From: an uncultured bacterium
GTDB lineage: Bacteria > Bacteroidota > Ignavibacteria > UBA10030 > BY39
NCBI GenBank assembly: GCA_937967455.1
Contig: CALCJK010000001.1
Span: 1 to 64,000 of the forward strand
Direction of reading: 5' to 3'
Length of the DNA stretch: 64,000 bases
In this document: positions 37,877 through 47,810 of the stretch, in pieces
Numbering within the stretch: position 1 is the first letter of the stretch
Layout: every line of letters starts with the position of its first letter
The notes under the pieces: model-generated
The model's input: the letters and a program-made list of their open reading frames with translations, nothing else
Databases searched by the model: none
Told to the model about the DNA's origin: nothing
Translations under genes and position numbers: made by a program

Positions 37877-38380
37877 TTATCGATATTTCCTTAGGAATTC
37901 TAATCGATCTTTTAATTCATCTATTGGCATCAATAATTTATCTTTTCCAAAAATTGCTTCTTCCTGACTGAAAAAGGTTAGTTCATAATCTTTACTCATC
38001 ACGATGGCTTCTTCAGGACAAGCTTCTTCACATAATCCACAAAAAATACATCGAAGCATATTTATTTCAAATTTCACGGGATACCGTTCTTTGCTCAATT
38101 CTGTTTCTGCTGCCTGCACTTCAATCGCTAAAGCAGGACAAACTCTTGAGCATAATCCACAGGCAACACATCGTTCTTTACCATTTTCTTCAACCAAAAC
38201 AGGCCTACCGCGGAATGATGGAGGTGGAATCCATTTTTCCTCAGGATATTGACGCGTAAATTTTGGAAGAAACATTTGTCTTATTGTTATCTTCATACCT
38301 TTAAGTATTTCAGGTATATAAAGTTTCTGCCAAAAATTTAGATCTTCGGTTCTTACTACTTTTCTATTAATTTTATTCAT
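37877..38380 (-). CDS. nuoI: NADH-quinone oxidoreductase subunit I
   Basis: Carries two [4Fe-4S] clusters in the peripheral arm of complex I. The 167-residue protein has [18 protein letters not shown] and [18 protein letters not shown] plus the [18 protein letters not shown] entry segment. The likely start is the ATG at 38380, just after the nuoH stop; an in-frame TTG at 38392 is less likely. Follows nuoH. Confidence 0.95.
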   Translation of the reverse strand: MNKINRKVVRTEDLNFWQKLYIPEILKGMKITIRQMFLPKFTRQYPEEKWIPPPSFRGRPVLVEENGKERCVACGLCSRVCPALAIEVQAAETELSKERYPVKFEINMLRCIFCGLCEEACPEEAIVMSKDYELTFFSQEEAIFGKDKLLMPIDELKDRLEFLRKYR

Positions 38381-38384
38381 AAAT

Positions 38385-39401
38385 TTATTCAACTAAATAT
38401 ATAATTAAAGCAGTTACTATAACATTTGCTAACGATAAGGGTAGCATCCATTTCCATCCTAAATTCATCAATTGATCGTATCTAAACCTTGGAACAGTCC
38501 AGCGAATTACAATCATAAACATTATAACGATAAGAACTTTACTGATAAAAGTCAAAATTTGAATAATACTTAACCAAAAATCTGATATTCCAAATGTATT
38601 CAAGTAAGGAAATTGCCAGCCACCGAGATAAAGTGTAGTAACAATTGCGCTTGCTGTGATCATATTAGCATACTCTGCAAGGAAGAATAAACCAAATTTC
38701 AAACCAGTATACTCAGTATGATAACCACCGACTAATTCTGGTTCGGCTTCTGGTAAATCAAATGGTAATCGGTTTGTTTCTGCAAATACTGAAACAAAAA
38801 ATGTGATGAATCCAACGGGTTGAAGGAAAATAAACCATCTCCACCCAGATTGTGCTTCTACAATTTTGTCTAATTCAAGTGTTCCTGATATTAAAATCAC
38901 ACCAATTATTGATAACCCCATTGAGAGCTCATAACTTATGATTTGAGCCGATGACCTCAATCCACCTAACAAAGAGTACTTATTATTTGATGCCCAACCT
39001 GCTAAGGCAATACCATAAACACCTATAGAAGTTAGTGCAAGGATATAAAGTATTCCAACATTTACACTTGCAATTTGCAATTTTATTTCCTGACCGAAAA
39101 GTACAATTTTATCTCCAAAAGGTATTACGGCAAAAGTTGATAGAGCTACTACAATTGATATTATTGGTGCTAAACGATGTAAAGGTTTATATGCTAATTT
39201 TGGGACAATATCTTCTTTGATCATTAATTTTAAAACATCGGCTATCGGTTGAAGTAGTCCTTTATAACCAACTCTATTGGGTCCAATTCGATTTTGAATA
39301 AATGCAGATACCCTTCTTTCAACAAGGACAAGATAAGATACCGTAAATAATAATACACCCAGATAAACTATAATTTTTATCAATGAAATTAAAATATCCA
39401 T
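38385..39401 (-). CDS. nuoH: NADH-quinone oxidoreductase subunit H
   Basis: Membrane subunit at the quinone site of complex I. The 338-residue protein has about eight helices and the conserved [79 protein letters not shown] and [19 protein letters not shown]. Sits between nuoG and nuoI. Confidence 0.97.
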   Translation of the reverse strand: MDILISLIKIIVYLGVLLFTVSYLVLVERRVSAFIQNRIGPNRVGYKGLLQPIADVLKLMIKEDIVPKLAYKPLHRLAPIISIVVALSTFAVIPFGDKIVLFGQEIKLQIASVNVGILYILALTSIGVYGIALAGWASNNKYSLLGGLRSSAQIISYELSMGLSIIGVILISGTLELDKIVEAQSGWRWFIFLQPVGFITFFVSVFAETNRLPFDLPEAEPELVGGYHTEYTGLKFGLFFLAEYANMITASAIVTTLYLGGWQFPYLNTFGISDFWLSIIQILTFISKVLIVIMFMIVIRWTVPRFRYDQLMNLGWKWMLPLSLANVIVTALIIYLVE

Positions 39402-39402
39402 T

Positions 39403-41088
39403 TTATACCGTTACAGGTTTGTAATATTTAATTAATTTTATATTTAACAAGGCTCCTTTATTTCCTATTTTCATATAATTCAAGTTTTTAAATGCATCTA
39501 TATTTGTAGAGATTTCATTAAATATTTCTTCAGCCGAATTATATTTAAATTTATGATTCATAGCATTTGCGATTGCTACAATAATTCTCCATGTAGGTCT
39601 GGCATCAATCTTAACACCTTTAGTCCATCTATCGTTAGGGGCACCAAACTTATCAAGTCGGCTCTGGGCTAATCCATCAAGAGTTCTATCTATCTCAGCC
39701 GTTGCAACAGCAGGTCTAATCCTTTGGACCCTACCTTGAAAATTAGTAAATGTCCCATTTTTTTCAGCGTATGTTGCACTTGGGAAAACAATATCCGCTA
39801 TTGAGGTCAAATTATTTCTTATAGGTGAATTAACTATTAAACAATCAATTTTTGAAAGAGCATTAATTATTTCATCAGATATTGCAATGTCATCACATAA
39901 TACATAAAGGCACTTTATAGTTCCAGATTTTATTCCATTTAATATTTGGTCAAAATTCATACCTTTTTCGCCTGGTATTGCCCCTACTGCAATAGTGCCC
40001 AGCGAGTTTGGTGTTTTATCGGCGCGAATTAATAAATTGTCGTCGTTACCAACATTATGCTTCATAAAATCTATATTAGAGGAACCCAATACTTGCTTAA
40101 TAAATTTTGCAAAAATATAATTATCTTCATTCGTTGCGAATGCGGAGGAAATCCCTGCTATCTCACTTTTTTTGAAATTTTTTAATTTAAATACAGCACT
40201 TGCTATTGCTTCCTCCCAACTGACTTCAATTAATTCACCTTCTTTATTAATCATAGGTGATTTAATTCGATCACCTGAATTCACATATTTAAAGGTATTA
40301 AGTCTTCCATAATCACACATCCAGTAATCATTAACTTCAGGATTATATCTTGGTGTTAATCTAAGAATTTCATTATTTCTTACCCAAATATTTATATTAC
40401 ATCCCCTTGCACAGCCACGGCAAATACTTTCTGTTGATGACATTTCCCATACTCTGGCTTTAAATCGAAAATCTCGACTTGTTAATGCTCCGACCGGACA
40501 AAGTTCTATAACATTCATTGAATAAGGATTGTTCAACTCCTCACCAGGTGCAGTTGTTAATTCTACATGATCACCTCTCTTAGTAAACACAAGCTGTGGT
40601 GTTTTAGCTATCTCGTTGCAAAACCGTATGCATCTGGAGCACATTATACATCTCTCAACATCAAGCATAACATTCGGTCCTAATGCAACTCTCTTAGGTT
40701 TCCTAACCTTTTCTTCTTCGAACCTTGAGTAACCTTTACTATATTTATATGCATAATCCTGAAGTTTGCATTCCCCCGCTTCATCGCATATTGGACAATC
40801 CAGAGGATGATTAATTAATAAAAATTCCATAATAGCTTCGCGTGCTTTAATCACACGCTCATTTGCAGTATGTACTATCATTCCATCAGCAACTTTTGTT
40901 GCACAGGCAATAACAAGTTTTGGGTTTTTTTCTACTTCTACAAGACACATTCTACAATTACCCGATACTGATAATCTTGGATGCCAGCAAAAATGTGGAA
41001 TGTGTATGCCATTATCTCGCGCAACCTCAATTATAGTTTTTGTAGGTTCTGCCTGATATTCTTTTCCATCTATTTGAATTTTTACCAT
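39403..41088 (-). CDS. nuoG: NADH-quinone oxidoreductase subunit G, short form
   Basis: Fe-S subunit of the complex I electron-input arm. The 561-residue protein has an N-terminal [2Fe-2S] domain (HFCWHPRLSVSGNCRMC), the His-Cys cluster site (HPLDCPICDEAGECKLQDYA), CIMCSRCIRFC, and CRGCARGCNIN followed by YWMCDYGR. It then has a shortened molybdopterin-oxidoreductase-like domain. NuoG is often about 700-900 residues, so the C-terminal part is reduced. First of nuoG-nuoH-nuoI; nuoE and nuoF are not upstream, where an aminotransferase gene lies instead. Confidence 0.93.
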   Translation of the reverse strand: MVKIQIDGKEYQAEPTKTIIEVARDNGIHIPHFCWHPRLSVSGNCRMCLVEVEKNPKLVIACATKVADGMIVHTANERVIKAREAIMEFLLINHPLDCPICDEAGECKLQDYAYKYSKGYSRFEEEKVRKPKRVALGPNVMLDVERCIMCSRCIRFCNEIAKTPQLVFTKRGDHVELTTAPGEELNNPYSMNVIELCPVGALTSRDFRFKARVWEMSSTESICRGCARGCNINIWVRNNEILRLTPRYNPEVNDYWMCDYGRLNTFKYVNSGDRIKSPMINKEGELIEVSWEEAIASAVFKLKNFKKSEIAGISSAFATNEDNYIFAKFIKQVLGSSNIDFMKHNVGNDDNLLIRADKTPNSLGTIAVGAIPGEKGMNFDQILNGIKSGTIKCLYVLCDDIAISDEIINALSKIDCLIVNSPIRNNLTSIADIVFPSATYAEKNGTFTNFQGRVQRIRPAVATAEIDRTLDGLAQSRLDKFGAPNDRWTKGVKIDARPTWRIIVAIANAMNHKFKYNSAEEIFNEISTNIDAFKNLNYMKIGNKGALLNIKLIKYYKPVTV

Positions 41089-41102
41089 AAATAAATCAAT
41101 TT

Positions 41103-42323
41103 TTATTTTTTATTGTATTTTTCGAGTGCAACTTTAATGATTTGAAGAGCTTTAAGTAGTTCTTCTGTCTTTATTGTAAATGCAAGTCTTACTTCGTTTG
41201 CACCTTTACCTGGTGTTGCATAAAATCCTTGAGCTGGGGCTATTAATACTGTTTCTTTGTTATATTCAAAATCTTCGATTAACCATCTACAAAACTTTTC
41301 TGAATCATCAACAGGCAAACCAATTACAATATAAAATGCACCTTCAGGTTTATAATATGTAATATTGGGGATAGTTTTCAGATATTCATATACTACATCA
41401 CGTCTTTTTCGGAATTCGTTAACAATTGGTGTAATGTATTCATCAGGATTGTTTAACAATGGTATTATAGCCAGTTGCTCAATAGTGGCTACACTTAACC
41501 GAGCCATTGCAAATTTAAAAGCACTATTTATAATATCTTTATTATGGCTTGCCAATGCTCCAATCCTCGCACCACAAACATTAAATCTTTTTGAGCAACT
41601 ATCCAGCAATATTGCCTGATTTCTCACTTCCTCAAAATTCATTATACTATAAAAATCGGAGTCAAAATTAAATTCTCGATATACTTCATCAGAAAGGAGA
41701 AACAAATTATATTTTTTAGCGATCATAACAAGCCTTTTAAGCTCATCCTTTGTGTAAATTGTGCCAGTTGGATTTGAAGGATTCGTAAAAAGAATACCTT
41801 TAGTCCTTTCGTTAATGTGAGGTTCTATTTCAGAGACATCTGGCAAATGAAAACCATTACTAATTGATAGAGGGACAGGGTGTAAATTAACATCCGCGAT
41901 TGTAGCAAAACCATTATAATTTGTATAAAACGGTTCAAAAACAATTATCTCATCTCCTGCATCACATATTGAACACATTGCAAATATTATGGCTTCTGAA
42001 CCTCCTGAGGTCACAATTATTTCATCTTCTTGAAAGTCTATTCCTACATGTTTAAAATAATTTTTCCAGGCACTGATTGTTTGAATAATTCCTGCTGATG
42101 GTGCATATGCTAAAGTTGGTTTACCAAGATTGTATATTGTTTCATAAACAATTGAAGCAGTTGGTAAATCGGGTTGGCCAATATTTAAATGATAAACTTT
42201 TATTCCTTGTTTTTTTCTTGCTTCAGCAGTTGCTGCAAGTTTCCTCAGGGGAGAAGCTTGCATTATTTTTGCCCTATTCGAAATCGTAATTGGCTTAAAT
42301 TGATTTTGAATCTTCACTGACAT
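41103..42323 (-). CDS. PLP-dependent aminotransferase, aspartate aminotransferase class I
   Basis: Probably transfers amino groups between aspartate or similar and 2-oxoglutarate. The 406-residue protein shows LNIGQPDLPT, VTSGGSEAIIFAMCSICDAG, FEPFYTNYNGFA, NPSNPTGTIYTKDELKRL, LLSDEVYREF and the PLP-lysine segment SCSKRFNVCGARIG. The C-terminal Arg region is VRLAFTIKTEEL. Exact substrate is not decidable. Fourteen bases upstream of nuoG in the same direction, possibly co-transcribed by chance proximity. Confidence 0.88.
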   Translation of the reverse strand: MSVKIQNQFKPITISNRAKIMQASPLRKLAATAEARKKQGIKVYHLNIGQPDLPTASIVYETIYNLGKPTLAYAPSAGIIQTISAWKNYFKHVGIDFQEDEIIVTSGGSEAIIFAMCSICDAGDEIIVFEPFYTNYNGFATIADVNLHPVPLSISNGFHLPDVSEIEPHINERTKGILFTNPSNPTGTIYTKDELKRLVMIAKKYNLFLLSDEVYREFNFDSDFYSIMNFEEVRNQAILLDSCSKRFNVCGARIGALASHNKDIINSAFKFAMARLSVATIEQLAIIPLLNNPDEYITPIVNEFRKRRDVVYEYLKTIPNITYYKPEGAFYIVIGLPVDDSEKFCRWLIEDFEYNKETVLIAPAQGFYATPGKGANEVRLAFTIKTEELLKALQIIKVALEKYNKK

Positions 42324-42335
42324 AATTTTCTTTCT

Positions 42336-43619
42336 TTAGATAGTAGGTGAAAAAATAACCGTTGTGAAATTATTTATATCAATTATTCTATTTGCAACTG
42401 CTTGAATTTCCTCTGCAGAAACCAAATCTACCTTTTCAATCAATGATTCAATACTAAAATAATCGTTAAAGTAAATTTCATTCGTAGCAAGACGCATCAT
42501 TCTTGTGGACATATTTTCAAGGCTAAGCATCATTGTCCCTTTTACTTGGGCTTTTACTCTACTAAGTTCACTTTGTGATATTGGATACTTTTTGATTTTT
42601 TCAAGTTCTTTGTTTATTAGATTCAAAGTTGTTTCAACATGTTTCTTATCTGTTCCAGCATATACCCCAAAACTACCAGTATCTTCAAAATAATTTAGAA
42701 ATGACCCAATGGAATATGTGAATCCATACTTTTCTCTAATATTTTGAAACAATCTTGAACTCATCCCTTCACCTAATAAAGTATTCATAAGTGTAAGAGC
42801 AAATCTATATTTACTTTTAATACTATAACTTTTTGTACCTGTACATATATGAGTTTGTTGAATTGGTTTTTCTATCTTAATAACATTATTTGTGGATTCT
42901 TTAGGTTTAATTCTATTTTGTATTCGATTAATTCTCGTAAAATCTTTGTTTAAAAAATATGTTGCTATCAAGTCTACAAATTTATTATGATTAATATTGC
43001 CGGCAGCCGCAATAACCATATTTTCAGGATTATAAAACTTCTTCAAGTGTTCAATCAAATCCTGACGAGTAAATTTTAAAACATTTTCGCTATTGCCAAT
43101 TACAGGATATCCAACTGAATTGTTCAGAAATAAATTTTTATCAAAAACATCGTGTATTAAATCCTCTGGATCATCTTCAATATTTTTTATCTCTTCAAGA
43201 ACGACAAACTTCTCTTTTTCAATATCATTTTTTCGTAACAATGGATAAAGTACAAGTTGACTCAACACATCAACAGCTCTTTTAAGTTGATCATCTAAAA
43301 TTTTTACATAATAGGAGGTAGTTTCCTTACCAGTAAATGCATTAATATATCCACCAAAACCTTCAATTTGTAATGCTATCTGCTTAGCTGAAAAATCTCT
43401 TGTGCCCTTAAAAACCATATGTTCAAGAAAATGAGAAATACCATTATTCTCCTCTAATTCATCACGAGAGCCAACATTAATCCAGAAGCCAATTGAAATA
43501 GACTTTATATATGGTAAGTGTTCGGTTACAATCCTCAAACCATTATCAAGAACTGTCTTACCATAACTGGTTTTAAGAAATGTATTTGTATCTATTATAG
43601 TATTCGATGTTTTATACAT
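42336..43619 (-). CDS. M16 family zinc peptidase, processing-peptidase-like
   Basis: Pitrilysin/mitochondrial-processing-peptidase-like metalloprotease. The 427-residue protein has the inverted zinc motif HFLEHMVFKGT (HxxEH) at about residues 65-69 and the downstream Glu region VVLEEIKNIEDDPEDLIHD, so it looks catalytically complete. The C-terminal half has the second M16 domain (FALTLMNTLLGEGMSSRLFQ, YGFTYSIGSFL). Single-gene M16 peptidases of this length act as homodimers. Follows udk. Confidence 0.92.
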   Translation of the reverse strand: MYKTSNTIIDTNTFLKTSYGKTVLDNGLRIVTEHLPYIKSISIGFWINVGSRDELEENNGISHFLEHMVFKGTRDFSAKQIALQIEGFGGYINAFTGKETTSYYVKILDDQLKRAVDVLSQLVLYPLLRKNDIEKEKFVVLEEIKNIEDDPEDLIHDVFDKNLFLNNSVGYPVIGNSENVLKFTRQDLIEHLKKFYNPENMVIAAAGNINHNKFVDLIATYFLNKDFTRINRIQNRIKPKESTNNVIKIEKPIQQTHICTGTKSYSIKSKYRFALTLMNTLLGEGMSSRLFQNIREKYGFTYSIGSFLNYFEDTGSFGVYAGTDKKHVETTLNLINKELEKIKKYPISQSELSRVKAQVKGTMMLSLENMSTRMMRLATNEIYFNDYFSIESLIEKVDLVSAEEIQAVANRIIDINNFTTVIFSPTI

Positions 43620-43673
43620 TAAATTTTATAACTATAAAAATTATTGAAAATATACTTAAATTATTCAATATAG

Positions 43674-44321
43674 TCAAGAAAAGTCACCAGAAAATATATC
43701 AGCGTGCCGTAACATTTCTTTAATCTTTGCGGCAACCATATCAATTGCGACTTCGTTTTCACCACCTTTCGGAATGATTATATCAGCCCACCTTTTGCTG
43801 GGTTCCACAAATTCCAGATGCATCGGCTTAACCGTGGAATTATACTGTGCAATTATTGATTCTATACTTCTACCACGTTCTAACAAATCTCTCTTTATTC
43901 TTCTCAATAAGCGCTCATCAGCATCAGTATCTACATATATTTTTATGTCCATAAGATCTCTAAGCTCTTTTTCAACAAATATTAAAATTCCTTCGATAAT
44001 AATAATATTTCTTGGTTGAATAGGAACCGTCTCTTTTAATCGAGTGTACGTTTTAAAGTCATAAACAGGTAATTGAATTGATTCCCAATTTTTTAATTTT
44101 CTTATATGTTCTATCAGTAAAGTTGTTTCGAGGGCATCCGGATGATCAAAATTTATTTCGGATGGATTTAATCCCGAAAAATTTGAAATATCTTTATAAT
44201 AAGCATCGTGTTGAATAACCACAACTTTGTTTATATCTAATCTCTCCAGGATTTTGTATGTTACAGTTGTCTTTCCAGAACCGGTACCACCTGCAATACC
44301 AATAATCAAAGGTTGATTCAT
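43674..44321 (-). CDS. udk: uridine kinase
   Basis: Phosphorylates uridine and cytidine for pyrimidine salvage. The 215-residue protein has the P-loop GIAGGTGSGKTTV, VIQHDAYYKDISNF, NFDHPDALETTLL, PVYDFKTYTRL, IIEGILIF and RRIKRDLLERGRSIESIIAQ. Length and motifs match Udk. Divergent from the GT2 gene. Confidence 0.95.
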   Translation of the reverse strand: MNQPLIIGIAGGTGSGKTTVTYKILERLDINKVVVIQHDAYYKDISNFSGLNPSEINFDHPDALETTLLIEHIRKLKNWESIQLPVYDFKTYTRLKETVPIQPRNIIIIEGILIFVEKELRDLMDIKIYVDTDADERLLRRIKRDLLERGRSIESIIAQYNSTVKPMHLEFVEPSKRWADIIIPKGGENEVAIDMVAAKIKEMLRHADIFSGDFS

Positions 44322-44395
44322 TCAAAAACCTTTTTTATATTATTTTTACGAAAATATAATAGAAACTTTCTGTTTATGCAAAAATTTATCTGAAA

Positions 44396-45496
44396 ATGAT
44401 ATTTGAAAATTTAATATATATCTTTACATTATTCTATACTATAGAGTTTCTGATATTTTTTCTTGGTCTTATCAAATCTACAAAATTATCCAGAAATGAA
44501 AATTTTTATCCTTCAGTTTCAATAATTGTCGCCGCCAGAAACGAAGAAAATAATATTCTCAGTTGTTTAACTTCACTATCAAAACTTGATTATCCAAAGG
44601 AAAAATTAGAGATAATTCTTGTAAATGATCAATCTACAGACAATACAAAAAATATTATAGAAGATTTTATCCAAGATAAAAAACAATTCAAATTGGTAAA
44701 CTCCAGAAAATCATTCACACATTTGAAAGGTAAAGCAAATGCGGTAATGCAAGGTATTGAAAATTCAAGCGGTGAATTCATATTATTAACTGACGCCGAT
44801 TGTATTGTTCCAAAAGATTGGGTTAAAGAAATTATTATATACTTTCATGATAATATTGGCATTATAGGTGGTTATACAATTCTAAAGGCTAAAAATATCT
44901 TCGAGGGAATTCAATCACTTGATTGGATATACCTGTTTAACATTGCTTGTTCATCAGCAACATTAGGTTTTCCACTCACTGGAATTGGAAATAATCTGGC
45001 AGTAAGAAAAAAATGCTATTACGACGTAGGGGGATATCAAAACATCAAATTTAGTGTTACAGAAGATTATGCATTAACTAGGGCGATAATCAGTAAAACA
45101 AAATATAAAATGAATTTTCCATTAAATTATAAATCATTAATTACTAGCTTTCCATGTAAAAATATTTTAGAATTATATAGACAGAAAAAGCGATGGGGGG
45201 TTGGTGGACTAGACATGATACCTTTAGGATTCTTGGTTTTTTCTATTCCCTATATTTTTAATCTTCTTATAATCTTTGGGTTAATATTTTGGGGCTTTTA
45301 TTCAATCCTGTTGCCTATAATTATAAAATTGTTAATAGATTTCATCTTATTATTTTACTCACTCAGTAAACTTAAACATTTAAAATACATAAAATACTTT
45401 ATTTTCTTTGAGATATATTTATTTACGTATGTAGTTTTACTTCCCATCATTGTCTTTTTAAATAAAAAAGTTTTTTGGAAGGAACGTACACTATAA
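44396..45496 (+). CDS. GT2 family glycosyltransferase, membrane-bound
   Basis: Probable polysaccharide or glycolipid glycosyltransferase. The 366-residue protein has an N-terminal membrane helix, a GT-A domain with SIIVAARNEENNILSCL, LVNDQSTDNT, LLTDADCIVPKDWVKE (metal-binding DAD) and the RQKKRWGVGG segment (QxxRW-like), then two or three C-terminal helices. No neighbouring sugar genes. Ends at a bidirectional terminator shared with the regulator gene. Confidence 0.88.
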   Translation: MIFENLIYIFTLFYTIEFLIFFLGLIKSTKLSRNENFYPSVSIIVAARNEENNILSCLTSLSKLDYPKEKLEIILVNDQSTDNTKNIIEDFIQDKKQFKLVNSRKSFTHLKGKANAVMQGIENSSGEFILLTDADCIVPKDWVKEIIIYFHDNIGIIGGYTILKAKNIFEGIQSLDWIYLFNIACSSATLGFPLTGIGNNLAVRKKCYYDVGGYQNIKFSVTEDYALTRAIISKTKYKMNFPLNYKSLITSFPCKNILELYRQKKRWGVGGLDMIPLGFLVFSIPYIFNLLIIFGLIFWGFYSILLPIIIKLLIDFILLFYSLSKLKHLKYIKYFIFFEIYLFTYVVLLPIIVFLNKKVFWKERTL

Positions 45497-45498
45497 AA

Positions 45499-45530
45499 AA
45501 AGCCACCTGTTATTTGGTGGCTTTCTCAAT
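45499..45530. terminator. bidirectional terminator between convergent genes
   Basis: A perfect nine-base inverted repeat, AAAGCCACC (45499-45507) and GGTGGCTTT (45516-45524), with an eight-base loop. It is flanked by an A run on the left and T-rich sequence on the right, so it could work in both directions between the glycosyltransferase and the minus-strand regulator. Confidence 0.85.
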
Positions 45531-45553
45531 TTTTTAACTAAAATTACAGATTA

Positions 45554-46591
45554 CTATTTTGGTTTAACTACTTGTATACCTAACCTTTTAAGTTTATATC
45601 TAAGAGTTTGTTCAGACATACCTAAAAAGTGAGCTGCTCTTGTTTGATTAAATCCAAACTTTTCAAGCGCTCTTTTGATAATACCTTTTTCAATAAGGTC
45701 AAGAGAATTTTCAAGTACAAACTCCTGATCAGTCTCAAGGTTATTTATCATCTTTACAACCTCGGTCTTTTCATCAACCAATTCTTGTGGTAATGTAAAT
45801 CTACCACCGGTCGAGAATAATACTGATCTATCTATTACAGCTTTTAATTCTCGGATATTTTCTTTCCATGTCTGCTTAACCAGTACCTCTATAGCATTTA
45901 TGTCTATTACCAATTCACCAATGCCAAGTTCTTTACAAATTTCAGAGGTATAGTGTTTTACAAGAACAGGAATATCTTCAGGGCGTTCACGCAATGGTGG
46001 AACATAAATACTTTCAAATTCAGAAAATTTATTATATAAACTCTCAAGCAACTTATGTCTTTCGAACAACTCTTTCGGTGTAGCTTTCATAGTAATTATC
46101 AACCTGACATCAACTTTTTCATCATCGGAGCTACCAAGCCTTCTAATTGTCCTCTCATTTAAGAAGGAAAGAATTTTCATCTGATTTCTAAAGCTTGCCT
46201 CTTCTATTTCTTCTATTAGAACAGTGCCCCGATTTGCTATTTCAAACAAACCGCGCTTAGTGGTAGAGGCAGAAACACCAGAAGCTCCAAATTCAAATCC
46301 GAAAAGAATAGATTCCAATTCCTTGTCGTCTATAACAGAAAGATTGAGAGAGGCAAAAGGTAAATCTTCACCAGTTTCCCTTTTACTAAGAGCGTGTATA
46401 TTCTTAGCGATTGCTCCTTTACCTACTCCAGCTTCACCAATAATAACAATATCCCTTCTTGTTTTTGCCAGGCGGGAAATTTGTTTGATAAGTTGTTCTA
46501 CTGCTTTACTTTTACCGATAATTGGATATTCCATCTTCTCAGAGTTTTTCTCCTCTTGCTGAGTCTTGGTTGTGTTGTTTTCCTGTTCCAT
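45554..46591 (-). CDS. sigma-54-activator-like AAA+ regulator lacking GAFTGA
   Basis: Transcriptional regulator related to sigma-54 enhancer-binding proteins. The 345-residue protein has no receiver or GAF domain; residues 1-25 are a charged leader. Walker A is GEAGVGKG (52-59). The segment expected to be GAFTGA reads GASGVS (102-107). Walker B is TVLIEEIE, with Glu for the usual Asp. The Arg region is NERTIRRLG, sensor II is PPLRERPEDIPVL, and the Fis-type helix-turn-helix is at the C-terminus (FNQTRAAHFLGMSEQTLRYK). Without GAFTGA it probably does not remodel sigma-54 and may act as TyrR does. Downstream of, and probably co-transcribed with, the membrane protein gene. Confidence 0.85.
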   Translation of the reverse strand: MEQENNTTKTQQEEKNSEKMEYPIIGKSKAVEQLIKQISRLAKTRRDIVIIGEAGVGKGAIAKNIHALSKRETGEDLPFASLNLSVIDDKELESILFGFEFGASGVSASTTKRGLFEIANRGTVLIEEIEEASFRNQMKILSFLNERTIRRLGSSDDEKVDVRLIITMKATPKELFERHKLLESLYNKFSEFESIYVPPLRERPEDIPVLVKHYTSEICKELGIGELVIDINAIEVLVKQTWKENIRELKAVIDRSVLFSTGGRFTLPQELVDEKTEVVKMINNLETDQEFVLENSLDLIEKGIIKRALEKFGFNQTRAAHFLGMSEQTLRYKLKRLGIQVVKPK

Positions 46592-46615
46592 ATCGCCTTC
46601 TATAATTTGTTTTTG

Positions 46616-47755
46616 TTACTGTTTTGTCCTTTGTTCAAATAATCTACCTTTTAAATCTCTAGGATTTGTAAAGTGATTTAAAATAAATCTATCTATACCA
46701 TCAATCCACCGAGTAATTCCTTCTGGATTAGATTGCAACTCAGTTTCATAAAATTCTCCGACAACAGATTTTATGAATTTCAGCCGAGCATAGAAAAATA
46801 TTACTAAACCAGCATAGGCTGCAATAGAAAAATATTGACCGACTTCAAATAAACTCATATATTCAATATATTCAACATTTTTAATAAATGCCCATTGATG
46901 TAACATATCCAACGATACAATAAATAATAACATGTACATAATTTTATCTATATAAGCACCCTGAGGTGGATCCTTTGTATATTGATAGCCAAAATATAAA
47001 AAAATAAACAACAAAATAAAAACATCTATATATAATAAATTACTATACAAAGGTTTGTATAACAAGATTATCCAGGAATCTGTTTGAATATATAGCATAA
47101 TTTCTTTAATCTTTGCAAGTTTTGCCTCTCTGTCAAAGGTTCCAATACTAATGTTTTCTCTCAAAATATTTAATTCAACTTTATCCAATATTTCATTTGG
47201 TAATGGATTACGATTATTTTCATTCTTAAATTCTTCAATTGCATTATTTACAGCTTTGTAATATATAATATTTTCTGTTTTATATAAATAATCTGGTGTA
47301 ATAAAGAAATTTGAAAAATAATAACCTCCAATTGTTAAAATAATTACAAAAGAGATCAAGTATTTTTTTAATGTACTAAAATTTCTGAAAAGAAAATCAA
47401 CTACAAGATAAATAATTGCAAAAGCTAAAGTTATCTGAAAAATTATATAAAAATACTGATATGCATAAACTGATGCATATTTTGTTTTAAAAAATATATG
47501 ATGCAATCCAAAGTAATAAAATATGTAAAAAAATGAATTACTAAAAAATAAACTGAAGTTCAAAAATATATATCTATTTTTTATTGTTGGTTCATTTAAA
47601 AAAATCATAAACGAAAGGTAGAAAAGCAGAAGCTGCGCAATTATTCCTATTGTAATGATTAAATTAGGTAGAGTAGGTTTGTAATAAAGGTATGCAAGCC
47701 CAAATAACATCAGGTTGCTAAACCACAATATAACTGCTATTTTTACTTGTTTCAT
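46616..47755 (-). CDS. multi-pass membrane protein of unknown function
   Basis: Not recognised. The 379-residue protein has about eight hydrophobic segments: five in residues 7-150, a hydrophilic loop rich in charged residues at about 151-225, further segments between 227 and 325, then a soluble tail (about 326-379). No enzymatic motif is seen. It is 24 bases upstream of the degenerate AAA+ regulator and has a near-consensus sigma-70 promoter and a CRP-type palindrome upstream. A sensor or transporter that controls the regulator is one possibility (inference). Confidence 0.75.
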   Translation of the reverse strand: MKQVKIAVILWFSNLMLFGLAYLYYKPTLPNLIITIGIIAQLLLFYLSFMIFLNEPTIKNRYIFLNFSLFFSNSFFYIFYYFGLHHIFFKTKYASVYAYQYFYIIFQITLAFAIIYLVVDFLFRNFSTLKKYLISFVIILTIGGYYFSNFFITPDYLYKTENIIYYKAVNNAIEEFKNENNRNPLPNEILDKVELNILRENISIGTFDREAKLAKIKEIMLYIQTDSWIILLYKPLYSNLLYIDVFILLFIFLYFGYQYTKDPPQGAYIDKIMYMLLFIVSLDMLHQWAFIKNVEYIEYMSLFEVGQYFSIAAYAGLVIFFYARLKFIKSVVGEFYETELQSNPEGITRWIDGIDRFILNHFTNPRDLKGRLFEQRTKQ

Positions 47756-47781
47756 AACTTTTTCACTTAATTTCTGATTTT

Positions 47782-47810
47782 AATATAATAATAAAAAAAT
47801 TAATTGTCAA
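47782..47810 (-). promoter_or_regulatory. sigma-70-like promoter for the membrane protein gene
   Basis: On the minus strand TTGACA (47810-47805) is followed after exactly 17 bases by TATATT (47787-47782), about 27 bases before the ATG at 47755. A perfect -35 hexamer with ideal spacing is unusual in this window. It suggests a strong promoter, though Bacteroidota primary sigma factors usually prefer other elements. Confidence 0.6.

Noticed and set aside
46224-46562. A 112-residue antisense frame opposite the AAA+ regulator
   Set aside because: Complement of the conserved ATPase domain; no independent support.
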